Part shown: positions 20,291 to 33,200 of the stretch, piece by piece
How positions within the stretch are numbered: position 1 is the stretch's first letter
Layout of the letters: every line of letters starts with the position of its first letter
NCBI GenBank assembly: GCA_934045075.1
Contig: OW203731.1
Span: 15,763,570 to 15,827,569, forward strand
Origin: Yponomeuta sedellus
Lineage: Eukaryota > Arthropoda > Insecta > Lepidoptera > Yponomeutidae
Reading direction: 5' to 3'
Length of the DNA stretch: 64,000 bases
Made by a program: the position numbers and the translations under genes
Notes under the pieces: generated by a model
The model's input: the letters and a program-made list of their open reading frames with translations, nothing else
Database searches by the model: none
What the model was told of the DNA's origin: nothing

Positions 20291-23200
20291 GTAACGTTAT
20301 TCAATTAACTTGTAGATACATAAAACTTCGACTTTTTAAATTCGATCTGATCAGTCCATAAACTGAGCCCATTGTTCTTTGGTAGTCTTGTCCCCTGTGG
20401 ACTTTTTAAATGATTTAAAATATTTTTTTACTACAAAATGTGCTCCAAGCATGCTTTCCTAAGTCTAATAGTTAGCCTGTTCTTCACTTTATACCAAGAT
20501 ACATATAAAAAACTTAAACACAAAGTTATTACTTGACTTCGCGAAGTATATAAGAATTCTTCGTTATTACTGAGTGCTTCTTATGTATTGATTTTTTTTG
20601 CGCGGTTCATCAAGCCGCTGTATTAGTAGGTAGCTACTATATACAACTACCTTGTGCATTTTATGTAAAGAAAGTAAGGAATATTAGTAGATGTACGAGA
20701 AAGACTATATTATACTGAAATTTACTTTATAAAATTATATTCTCGTGTTATTTTAATTTTCAGAGTGACGAGCTACCATCAAGTGTAAGTACTTTACTAT
20801 TTTCATTATTGAACAGACCAAGCCCTTTCAAGGTTTATTTACTATAACAATGAATATGGTAATATTTACTTAAACAAAACGATTTTGCATATATGGTTAG
20901 AAAAAGTTTAGAAAAAATTAAAGGAACCATACAATATACACCAAAAGTTTCGTCAAGGATATAGAACAAATACATACACAAATAATGTTAGCTTACAAAA
21001 AAAATCTAACTCAATAATCCTGTGCGGGAAAGATCAAACCAAAGGCAGATGTTTTGATCTCAACACCCTGGCTGCATTGTCACGCTGCACCATTAAAGAA
21101 ATCCTTTCACTGTTGTTGAAACTGACAGAGTATCACCATGATACTCTACCAGAATCATCATCAACTTAATCCTAACTTGCTCAGTTTACAGTTCTTGAAA
21201 TGTGTTCTAATGCCCTCTCCGCATAAGTGCTCTCGATGGATGTGAACACAGCTGTGCAATCCACCGACTGGAGCCGAGTATACCCGGCTTAGGGTTACCG
21301 ACCCGAGCTTGACAGTACAGTTGCGTTCACTGCTCAGAATTCGTAATTTTTGCCTTTTGTCGTTTGACTGCTCATAATCTGCCACCTGCTGCATGGGTAG
21401 CACGACATTATGAGTCACCTGTCTTAAAGCGCAAGGTGGTGCTAACTACCAACGGTCAAAAAATCATATCTTGATTTTATATATACCGTCTTTGAAAAGT
21501 GAACATCATAAATCTCTATTAAAACCTACTGAGAAGAACCTAGGTCCAAGATTCTCGAACTTTAAAGCAGTTTTGCCAAAAACGGCTGTTTTTAGCGAAA
21601 TAGACTACGTAGGCTACAACTCTTTTTAACAGTTTTTAAGATTTCTGATGTTCACTATTTGAAAAAAAAAAAGTATTGTAAAACAAGTTATGATTTTTAT
21701 TCCATTGGTGGCGTTATTGAGGACGGCCTAGCGCGTCAAAAGTCGCGACTTTCCAGTACATGAATTGTCAAATTCTGAAGTTTTAGCGCCACAAACGCGT
21801 GACTTGAGCCATCGTATCGAATCGCAGTAAATTTGGAAAAAGCTCGTAATCGAGCTAAAGAAAAAGTGCTATGTAATATTTTCGCTTCAAAAGCAAAAGG
21901 GTGGGCAGGAACCAGGGTTTCTGACGACCACTAGAGACGATCTTGACAGACTTCCTTCGCTTCACCAACAATCATTAGTTGTTGCTTGCAAGGTCTCCTG
22001 TTTTGGGTACATTTACCTCTTAAAAATATACGGCAAAATATTTCGCTTTCATTGTCCTAATCCTAACTTGGCAACAAGCTTTTTATGGTATTATATTAAC
22101 AAAACTATACATATTAAGTTTCTTATGGCACTCTTTGTTTTTTGTATCATACACACTCGGTTATCCTTTGCGAACAAATAGCTTATAGGGAAGAGCGGGT
22201 GATCGTGCTCTTCCACTATAAAAGGAAATTTCCCGCCAGGCAGATCGTATGCCTGGGGACGGCCAGTCCAACTGTTGTGAGTCGGTTATATTTATGGTAT
22301 GTCATTGTAACACTTTAATTGCGCGGTGCAGGAATGTTGGAGTTTGTAGTGCGCGCGCAGAGTTGACATGTGCTCGCCACAAGCTTTCTGAAATTTAAAA
22401 AATACTTTAACGTTAAGAATTTAGATTCGGATTGTTGAATGTCAATGTCAAATGTTATCACTGTCTTTGGGTCGAGTTGCAGTGGAGAAAAATACAGCGG
22501 GTAGAAACTCCATTATGACCATATATTGTCAAATCATCTTTAATCTTATACATTAAAAACCAATTTAGAGGCTAAAAATTTCACCCATGCCGGGATTCGA
22601 ACCCGCAACCTCTGGCTATCCGTACCAGCGCTCTACCAATTGAGCCAATGGGCGACTCACGGCATCAGTGAAATTTCGAACCTCTTTACAATATTCTCTG
22701 TATTACGTACAGGCAGCGACATCTGACTTAAGCAAATTGCATTACTTACAGCCCCGACTACCTACTTTGCAGTTAGGTTTAACATCGGAACGATATCACT
22801 GTACTCACATGATTACACTATTTTTATTTTTAATGCACTAACCCGTGTAATCATGTGAGTGTAATCATGTGAGTACAGTGATATCGTTCCGATGTTAAAC
22901 CTAACTGCAAAGTAGGTAGTCGGGGCTGTAAGTAATGCAATTTGCTTAAGTCAGATGTCGCTGCCTGTACGTAATACAGAGAATATTGTAAAGAGGTTCG
23001 AAATTTCACTGATGCCGTGAGTCGCCCATTGGCTCAATTGGTAGAGCGCTGGTACGGATAGCCAGAGGTTGCGGGTTCGAATCCCGGCATGGGTGAAATT
23101 TTTAGCCTCTAAATTGGTTTTTAAATTTGTTCCTTAGCACGGGTTAGTGCATTAAAAATAAAAATAGTGTAATCTTATACATTAGTTCTTACAAGTAGCT

Positions 23201-26200
23201 ACCTAACAAGATACCATAAGTGCAATCAACAATTTGCAATTCTAGAACGTTACGTACTATTTTCTTAAAGTAAGAAGTGGTAGAATAGCTGGTCTCAATC
23301 ACATTAAAATAAGACATGCAAACCGGCCTGCCACCAATCGCTTGGCCTATGGCAAACTTGTGAGATTAAGTTCTTGTTGGTTATTAGTAACTAGCTCACC
23401 CAGCGAACTTCGTGCCGCCTAACAGTCAATTCTTTAATTTTTTTTTTATTTTTCTCTCCGTAAAAAAAAAAATTAGCGAAATCGGTTCAGCTGCTCTCGA
23501 GATTGGCGCTTACCAACACATTCAGCGATTATTTTTTTATAGATACCTAATAAATCTCCTTTATTGATACGCAGCCATAGCGTATATAGGTACGTTTTAC
23601 GCGTAATATGTATATTTTGTTATAATAATGATTAACTCATTGTGGAATAGGTTTTCCTTCAAGATCTTGCGTTAGTTAGGTCATCTATTCTATAATCTCG
23701 TCAATGGTCATCTCATCGTTGATGTGGCAAAATGTGACATGTCAAAAAATATATTTCCGTTTTTTTATCAAATTTTGTATCAAAACTTAATAGTTAGAAA
23801 GATAGCAAGCCATCACAACCCGTATCTAATCATACTGAGGTTAAAATATCTTACACTTACATTAAGAATCAGGCTTTCCTTTAATTTAGATGAGAAAACG
23901 AAAATCATGTTTTTTTTAAGTATAACGTTTTGCAATATCAACGACGAATAGGTGATTTTGTTTAATAATTCTGACAATGATTTCTGGATTAATATTTTGA
24001 TTAATAATTACAGGTGCATTGGTATAAGATTTCTGATTTACTATCTTTTTTTTTATAACAATATATTTTGCAATTCTTGTAAAACTATTTAAAATACTCT
24101 GATAGCTGCTTGTTCGCAAATGCTAATTGTCCCCCAGTTCATCTAATTTCAGCACTGTTCGCTAACAAAAACTCATGTTTCTTTCAGGAATTTGAGCCTA
24201 CTGACGAAGTGAGTATAACTTTCATACTGTTTTAAATTAATAAAATACGCTGTTCTATTGACAATCAGATTGATACCTAGCTTAACTTGCAATATTTAAA
24301 TTTTAGGGCAACATTCCTCCAGAAAATCTTTCGAAAGTAAGTGGAAACAATTACTATCATAAATTGTTATAACCGTCATCGTGATCACAATCGTACTAAA
24401 GAATTTTAGGTGCATTTAAGAGTTACATGAGAAATAATTTATATACAAACTGCTTTTCCCAAAAGCTAATTTTAAATTAAAGTGCGGTTGTTTTTGAAAC
24501 AAGCTTTAGTTTTAGTTAAAAATAAATTTCATTTTTCTATCAGTCAACCAGTACAAGTCTACTTAGATTACCTTAGGTTTAGAAAATTTCTCCAATAAGT
24601 GCAAACAAGATTTTCCCATATTCTAATGACCATCATTAAAATCATAGTAATTCCACGTGATATTAAAGTCATTTGAGAGTTCGAAGTATATGAGAAACTT
24701 GTAGCCTTTTCCAAAAGCTAATCTGAAATAAAAAGATGGCTGGTTATAAGAATTAAAAGATGGCTTAGCAAGGCCCGACAGTTAAAACGACAACTTTATA
24801 AATGTTTAGTACAAAAATAAGCCAATTTGATAGTATAACTTTCAATGTTTAAAATTTAGCAAAACACAGAAAACTCTTGAAAGTAAGTGGAATGTTTTTT
24901 TTAAAAAAACTATTAAATTGTGAACCAAATTGATAATTTGACGTTCAAAGTACAATTTTAGGGCGAATTTTTCCAGAAAATCTCGCGAGAGTTAGCGGAA
25001 ACAAAAATTTTCTGAAATTTTAATAACCGTCATCATCATCATCATCATAATAATAATTCTATGAAATTTCCGATGCATTTGAGAATTAAATAAACGGCAT
25101 TTAAGATACTCGGGGCCTTTTACAAAAGCTAATCTTAATTATATGACGGTATTTTTTTAACATTGATTAGCTTACATATCAATTAAAACTGACTATTTTC
25201 TCAATGTATCTGAAATATGGGAGGAAACTGCGTATCTTGTGTACCTAAACTATGTCATTTTTTATTATTGTGCCGTTAAATTAATGTTCTATCAAATTCA
25301 TCTCAATTGGTTCAATTGACTTGGTTATCTTCTTTCCACTGCTTGTTATTTAGTATTATTTGTATTATTTTGTATAATTGTATTATTGCTAGCGTTGTTT
25401 ATTTAAATTATTTATATGATTATTTTATAATAAAATTATTTCTCTCCAATTGGCATTGCTTCGGCTTACTATTTTCTTAATAAGTACCTACTATATTCTG
25501 GGTTGGACATGGGTATGAACTGATATTTGCTTCTTTTTAGTTTTATGGTGAATTTGTTTCAGGCGCTACGCCATGCGAACCAGCGCCAGCAATGAAAAAA
25601 ATATATATTAACCCTTATTATAACGCGTCTTTGGAAAAAAATTACAATATCACGAATCCTAATAAACGTAGTAGCTCTTTTTCTACTGACAAGAAATTAG
25701 GTCCAAGAATCTAGGTTTTTAAAGCAGTTTTGCTAAAAACGTCCGTTCAGTGTGGCCCCACACTAGGATACCCTGTGTCGTGGGTACCGGAAACTGCGAC
25801 ATCACAAACATGTAAACATCCAAGACCTGTTTTTTTTTTTTGTAAAACAAGTTATGATTTTTATTGTGTTGGTGGCGCTTGTTAGCACTGCGTATCTTTT
25901 TTTTATGTTCACAGGGCTTAATTACCACACAAGCTCCCTACAGATTTTAGTTAATATCTTTACCTTTCGTAAACTCAATTCTATATTCACGTACCTAATT
26001 TGAGCATCTTTTTTTACAGTTTTTCACAGAATCTCCACCTCCGCCTATATCATCACCACGTAAGTTAAACAATTATTATAGCGTTGATTTTTCTACACAT
26101 ACTAAATGCTATTAATTTTTTTTTTGTTTCAGCACCCGAACCTGAATCAGTAAGTTTTTAAAAAAAACTATCAACATGAAAATACTACAGGGTGTCTCAG

Positions 26201-29200
26201 CTTTAATAGGCTGACTTGCGCCATTTTCATAAAAGTGTTTTAGATTGCATTAACTAAAATTCTTCTTATAAAATTCGATTTAAATGGTGATATTTAGGAA
26301 GGGGTGTAATTCGGTCTAATATATATTACATAAAGTTTGGTTGTGTATAAAGAATGTTTAACATTTCTATAGTGTGAATGTTCACTCGACATGGTGTCAC
26401 AAATATTGGAATCCATGTCCCCGCAACTTCGAGGACCATCAGGAAAAGAAGGGAGTCCAGGACCAGATGGACTACAAGGAATTCGTGGTGATAAGGTTAG
26501 TTGCAACTTTTGTAGTCTTGACAATATATGTAAATTAGCAGAGTATGTGCATATAATAATTTTACTTAAACAAATAATATCTATTTTCTCTTTCAATTTT
26601 TGATTAGTGCTTTCGATATCAATCCTTGTCCCCACTATTGGGGCACGGGTCTCTTCCTGCATCGCAGGAAGGTGAGGCCATACTCCACCACGGGGGCCAA
26701 GTCCGGGTTGGTAGAGGGTTGTAAGACATTACATAGACTTTGATTAGTGCTTTACATAACAATTTTTATCAATAGTTTCATATTGACAGTAAATTAATGT
26801 TTCTTCTGTTCAAGTTTCAATAAAATGTTGCATTTCTTTAAAGTACTATAACTTAAGATATAATTTATCTTTTCATAAAAGATGCTATTAATCCCATAAC
26901 ATTCCTTAGATGAAATATTACTTTGTATGGACCGATACAAAATATATTATTTTAAACAGGGTGACCAAGGTGAACAAGGAAAAATTGGACCAAAGGGCGA
27001 TACTGGACAAAAAGGAGACATGGGACCACAAGGGGATAAAGGAGAGAACGGAGAACCTGGTAAAGATGGTACGCCAGGCCCGCAAGGGCCACCTGGCCCT
27101 CCTGGTCCTGTTGTGGAGGTGAATACATTATTTCATAATGTAATAATACCGAAATTTTATAAACATTTCAATACAAAAAGGACCACCAGATACCGAGCCG
27201 ATAACGTTTAATTTGAATTGAAAAACTGCAATTTTAATTACAAGTCGAATGGAATTGTATTAGTAAAAAGCTTAAATAAAAACAGCTAACTGTTGTAGAC
27301 TCTGAGCATTAACTACTAAGTAGACGGGACTAATATAAATACCTAGCAATGAGTCACAATTGAATGTGGGTTAAGTTTCATTAGAAGTTATTGCAAAGGA
27401 GTTAGGTTATAGGTTGTTTTTTTTTTTGTTTGTAGTGATGTTAGTAATAAAAGAACCACCTGAGTAACACGAATAAATAGTAGCAAAGTTTCGGATTAAC
27501 ATTTTTATTTATTTTTCAAAATATTTTTTGTTATATCCATGATGCTTTAATAGCATATTTACATTCCCGCAAATAAGACTAATCGATTAATACCTTGTTT
27601 GACAAAATCTGCCCACTGCTTAAGGAATTATCACAACACGTAGAGCCAGACACACATATATACCTACCTAAATACATTGCGTAAGTCTAAACTTCAAAAC
27701 TGTAGCAAGATTTCTTCTCAGTTGCAGAATTGTTAAAAATCTGATTTTGAGCTGGAAAATATGGAAACAATTGCTAAATGTAATAGGCTAGAGACAAACC
27801 TGACTCTTGTTAGATCAATTTTTGGAATTCATCACAATGTTTTTGTTTCTAACAGGCAGTAAAGGGAAATGAAATTATTGTACCCGGCGAGAAAGGTGAT
27901 GTTGGACCCCAAGGTCCTGAAGGTCCTGAAGGTCCTAAAGGGCTCGAAGGGACCAAGGGTGAAAAGGGACTGCAAGGCATCAAAGGAGAGAAAGGAGATC
28001 AGGTAAGAATGAACATGTATGTCGATGCTAAAAATCGGTCCAGCTCACATAAATACGACTTCAGTCGAATCATTTATATGCCTTACAGACAATTTTAAAC
28101 TTTGTACAAGTGATACTTATTTTTTAATCCAAAACGTTTTTCAGCTATACATTGAAACAACATCCCCATATCTATCCAAAATGGTAATAGTATATTATTT
28201 CATTACAAGTGCGGAAAGGCTGTCATTGCAAAGAGTTCCGACAAATGTCTACCCCAGACGAGGCGCAGCCGAAGGCGAGGGTTGACAGTCGGAACAAGTT
28301 GCAATGACGGTTCCGCACGTGTACTGAACGACTATTTTTAATACAGTTGCGAAAAAATAAGCAATTTAATAAAGAAAAATTATTTGGAAAATGCGCCAAC
28401 CGTAAAAAAATATAAGCAGAGATTTTTTTCTTCACCTATTCTAGTAGGCAACTATGCCCATAAAGCCAAGTCTTCAGTAGATTTTTTTTATTGATATGTA
28501 ATGAAAATTAAATTAAATGAGATTAAATTAAATGAAACCTAACTTAACTCATTCAATCGAATCATTAAATCTGATATTGAAACAAATTAGTAGCTCATAA
28601 AAACTTCTATGATTTTTTTTAGTAAAAACTTCATGGTTGGTTTTTCTTTTTAATAGACATTATTTTGACAGTTGGGAAAGAAAACGCACGAGTGCGGGAA
28701 AGGTAAAAAAAAAGCACAAGTGTGTAATAGCCCACATCCCGCACGCTATACGTCCCTGCAATACGCCATTTTTTGAGCAACTGTATTAAAATAGTACATT
28801 ACACAACTAGGGTGGTAATACAAAGAAAGGCCGAGATCGCAGAAGTTTGCGGCCCGAGCTGCAAGCGAGGGATTTAAATATGCGATCGAGAGCTTTCTTT
28901 ATTACCTCCCGTGTTGTGTACATCTTTTTATGTCTACACTTGGCCAGAAAGCGACTTTTTCCGTACGCGCAGCGTGCGGAAAAAGCCACTTTATTGCCAG
29001 GTGTGACATAAAAAACTTTTACTATCGTGACTACTTCGAAGTAGCAACAAAAATATCAGTTTTCTATAAAATAAATTTGACCCTAAATTAAAGGTGTCGG
29101 GGGGGCTAATGTATACATGATATATGTACATACATACATGCATACATACATAACCTCACGCCTGTATCCCAGAGGGGTAGACAGAGACCAGGGACTGCCA

Positions 29201-30192
29201 CCTGCCACGATCCTGACAGATCACCTTCCCACCCATCAACGTTCATAAGTTGTTGAATGCACGCACGCCGGTTTTGGGTACTTTTTATCTTTCCCTTTGC
29301 TAATACATCCCCTATTTGGTCGATGTAAGTCCGACTGGGACGTCCCTTACCAGCCCTTCCACTCACATTCGCAATATATATTTGTTTCGTCACTCTTTCT
29401 TTGTTCATCCTCTCCACATGTCCAAACCAACTCAACATTCCTGTCTCAATTCTAGTCACTACATTCTCTTTCAGTCCACAACGTTCCCTAATCAGACTAT
29501 TGCGTATACTGTCATTCAAAGTAACACTATGATATGATAAGATATAATGATATAAGTATGATATATGTAACATGTGTAAATATATAATACATTTTATATA
29601 TTACATTTACTGTAAAAAAATATTACTTCTGTTTTAGGGAGTTCATGGTGACCATGGAGCGAGGGGTGAGCGGGGAGATCGCGGTGACATGGGTGAAAGA
29701 GGGCCTGCTGGTCGAGACGGAGACAAGGGTGACAAAGGTATGAGATTAAGACTTATTTATTATTAAGATTAGATAAGATAAGAGCAATGACGCACACGCA
29801 GGTTATTCAAGGCGCTTTGGGGAGCTCCATCTAAAATACTATGTCCCAGGCACTGCAGCGTCCGAATGGTTCGGTCACGCAGTAGTCTTTAGTGTGAGTA
29901 AAGGTGCCACTGAACTGTATAAATCATGGCATTACGTAGATACAAAAGACGTAATTTATCATTTTTTTTCTTAGGCGACAGAGGCGAGCAAGGATTACCT
30001 GGCACCCCTGGCCAACCAGCAAAACTGTCTTCTCTTTTGGATCCAGAGACAGACCCTGCAGTAGGTAAGATCAACAATAACCGCACAAAGCCAGTAAGTG
30101 CGGAAAATATTTCTAAAGAGACTCTAAAGTCGTGTCTAGACCGCCGTTAGTGCTTCTGATTAACGGTAGCCTAGAAAAAATACAAATAAATA

Positions 30193-30271
<79 letters not shown>

Positions 30272-33200
30272 ATCGTGCCTTGCAAAGCACGGAAGCGCTC
30301 GGAAAAATGCCACTAGCGGTAGTCACGGGACGGTCACCCATTCTACACCTGACCGAGCCTGTTGTTGCTTAACTCGGTTGGCCTAAGACACGAGCACTTT
30401 GGCCTGTAGCCTGTAGACGGCAAAACAAATTTTATTAAACAGTTGATCCCTTAGTCCACCTGACGTCTTCCCGCCTTAGCAAATATGCCCCGTCTCCCTA
30501 TCCCCATGTCCATTTTAGATTTTTCATATGCGGGCATGGCACCAGCCCGGTAGGCCGACGACGTAGTGAAATCGGCCGGAAGACATAGGACGAGACTAGG
30601 AAGGGACCGTCACCGTCAAAGAGAACAGGCCTACGCCCCACAGTGAGCTCTGTTTACGAACTAATTAGAAAGATAGATAGAAACAATTTCGACCCGTAAC
30701 TTTGCGACGATAAGTGCGTTATCACTAGCAATCGAGGAATAGAGGAATTATGGGACGCTGATCACCATTATAGATTGTCGATCATCTGAGAAGTACCAGA
30801 CAGACAATTCAAGATAAGATAACATTGCGCAGCGCATGCTACGTACAATGGCCCAACTAAGAGGCTAAGAGCGAGAATCTCAGGTGTAACTAAAATAAGA
30901 ATATTCTTTATTGTACACCAGGAAAAAAACAATAAATAATTTAAACAAATACAGCTACAATTGACGACCTTATTGTTTACAGCAATCTTCCAAACATCCT
31001 ACGATGGAGAGTTGCTGAAGGAAAAGTGATTTGAAATTAGTAAAAAATCTGCCAACTGCGGGACGTACTAGCGCACCGATGGTTCATTAATATAATTATT
31101 GGCTTCCATAAATAATAATAACTTCCACACAACACAATATTCACACAATTATCACGTGTTGATGAAAAATGTGTAAATGAAATAATAACCGACCAACCAG
31201 ACAATTTTTTTTTATATTGTTGCCATAGGGACTGCACTAGTTATGCTATAGTGCATGCCCGTCCGTATTCGGTACTAATTAAAAAGTTTAGATTTATCTC
31301 TTAATTTGTGTAAAGTGGGCAGTTGCCAAAGAAAAATTTGGAATCCACATTTTTTTTAGTTTTCTATACTTAACCTCCTCAGATATCTCCTTGAAAAAAC
31401 CTGTGGGTTTCTATTGTTATTTTCAAGGTCAGGTTAACGTAGTAATTTTGACACGCGTGCCCACCGCATAATGGCAATTTCAAGGGCTAAGGTACTTGAA
31501 CACCTCAGATGCTCAGGTTTCCTCACGATGTTTTCCTTCACCTTAACGAGTGGTATTGCTACTGTAACGATACTTCTTTATAGTAGCTGGCGTAGCCGTC
31601 TAGCAGAGTTTGAATGATTTAAAGAATATCTTTACGTTTTGTTTAGGTAGGTGTCAGTCGTGTTGAGACTTGTAGCTAGGCTAGGTTTTGGTGATAAATA
31701 AGATAATAAATAGAAAGTATTATCGTAAATCAAGAGTTTTAATAACTACATCGCTACACTACTATAGCTTCACAAATATACATACAAAAAAAATACAAAA
31801 TACAAAATGTTTATTTTAACCACAAAAACACAGCAATATCTTTATGTTACATTGAGTATACAAGCAGAAGGTACATTAAAAAGGTGTTACAGTTTTTATG
31901 GCAGAGTTTACTACGAATCTAATTTACTGTGGTCTCCACACTAGGTTATACCTGTATCGTGGAGACCAATTGCTTTATCAATAACTTAGAAAAAAAAGTC
32001 ATTGGACATGCCCGCCTTACCGCCCATTAGTTTTCTTTAAATATGCTGTCTATTCCTCAACACGGGGCTTTTGGACAACAAAATATCGAATTGACCTCTG
32101 AGTTCACCAACCAAACTCTTATTTATGTAGATGATCCGCCCGATTCTTCTTTCGAAATGTAAATGCTTGGCATACTGTATTTGGGTCACGTAAACGTAAT
32201 AACGTAAGTAGATTGAATCCCTAAACATTTTTAGGCAGTATCGGTTTTATTGGCGCTGCCCTTATCCATCCTCCGTCATTTTTCGGTCGGACGAAACGCA
32301 TCGGCCGTATCTTTTTTATCTAAATCACTTTCCCTTTCTCTTGCCTTATCATTTTTATTTGCTTTACATGTTTCGTCGTTTACGTGACAAGCCGGAAGGA
32401 ATGATGTAACATCCTGTACAGGAAAACGGTATTTGTATTTGAAAGGGGAAATTTTCATTCATGGTTTTTTACATTTGTTTTAATATGTAATAAAAGCTTT
32501 TTTTTATGGACCATAATTTGGACTTCTAAGAAAAATCGTTTAGATTTCGATTTTTTTACGTGTTTTACGATTTACATTCTTAGAGCAAAATCAGAATTAA
32601 CACATTTTGCCTTTTCCCACAGAAAAATTACCTTTTTTATTTAACTCATATGATTTTGTGAGTAATAATAATAATTATCTGATTACTAGCTCTGCTACAG
32701 AGCACAAAACCATAAAAACATTTTCTTTATAGTATATTGTGCTCGTGTTAACCTTCATACTTTATAGTATGAAGGTTAACACGAGCACTAAACATAATTA
32801 AAACATCATCCGAGACCACGACACCTGAAAAAGTGCCGAAACGTCGGAAAATTGTAAAAATGTAATAAACGAGCATAAATCCATATAAAGACAGTTTTAA
32901 TAACATTTTCTTTATTAAAACAAAATATATATAATATTAAAAAAACAAGACGAAAACAAAGAGAACAAAAGTAAATGATAAACTTTTAAAGAAATGATGT
33001 TCCAGAAATAACAGTAGTGAATCCCTGTATAAAACTACAGCTCTTTTTTATAACGTATAGCAGCTGAATTTGAGGGGAATTTCTTTAAAATATTAAGGGT
33101 GATCGCTCCGAAAGATGACTGTTATGTAAAGTCTCAAACATAATAGAGTAAAGTGTGATTGCGAATCGCATCCTGAAATTTTCCATTTTGGGAAACCTTT

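Noticed and set aside
24859..24881. Second copy of the 30-nt Mp micro-exon as a real exon
   Set aside because: 23 nt long, so it would break the frame; a poor match to the intact copy.
29106..29573. 155-codon host gene on the minus strand
   Set aside because: The sequence is the C-terminal part of a LINE polyprotein with its 3' UTR and microsatellite tail.
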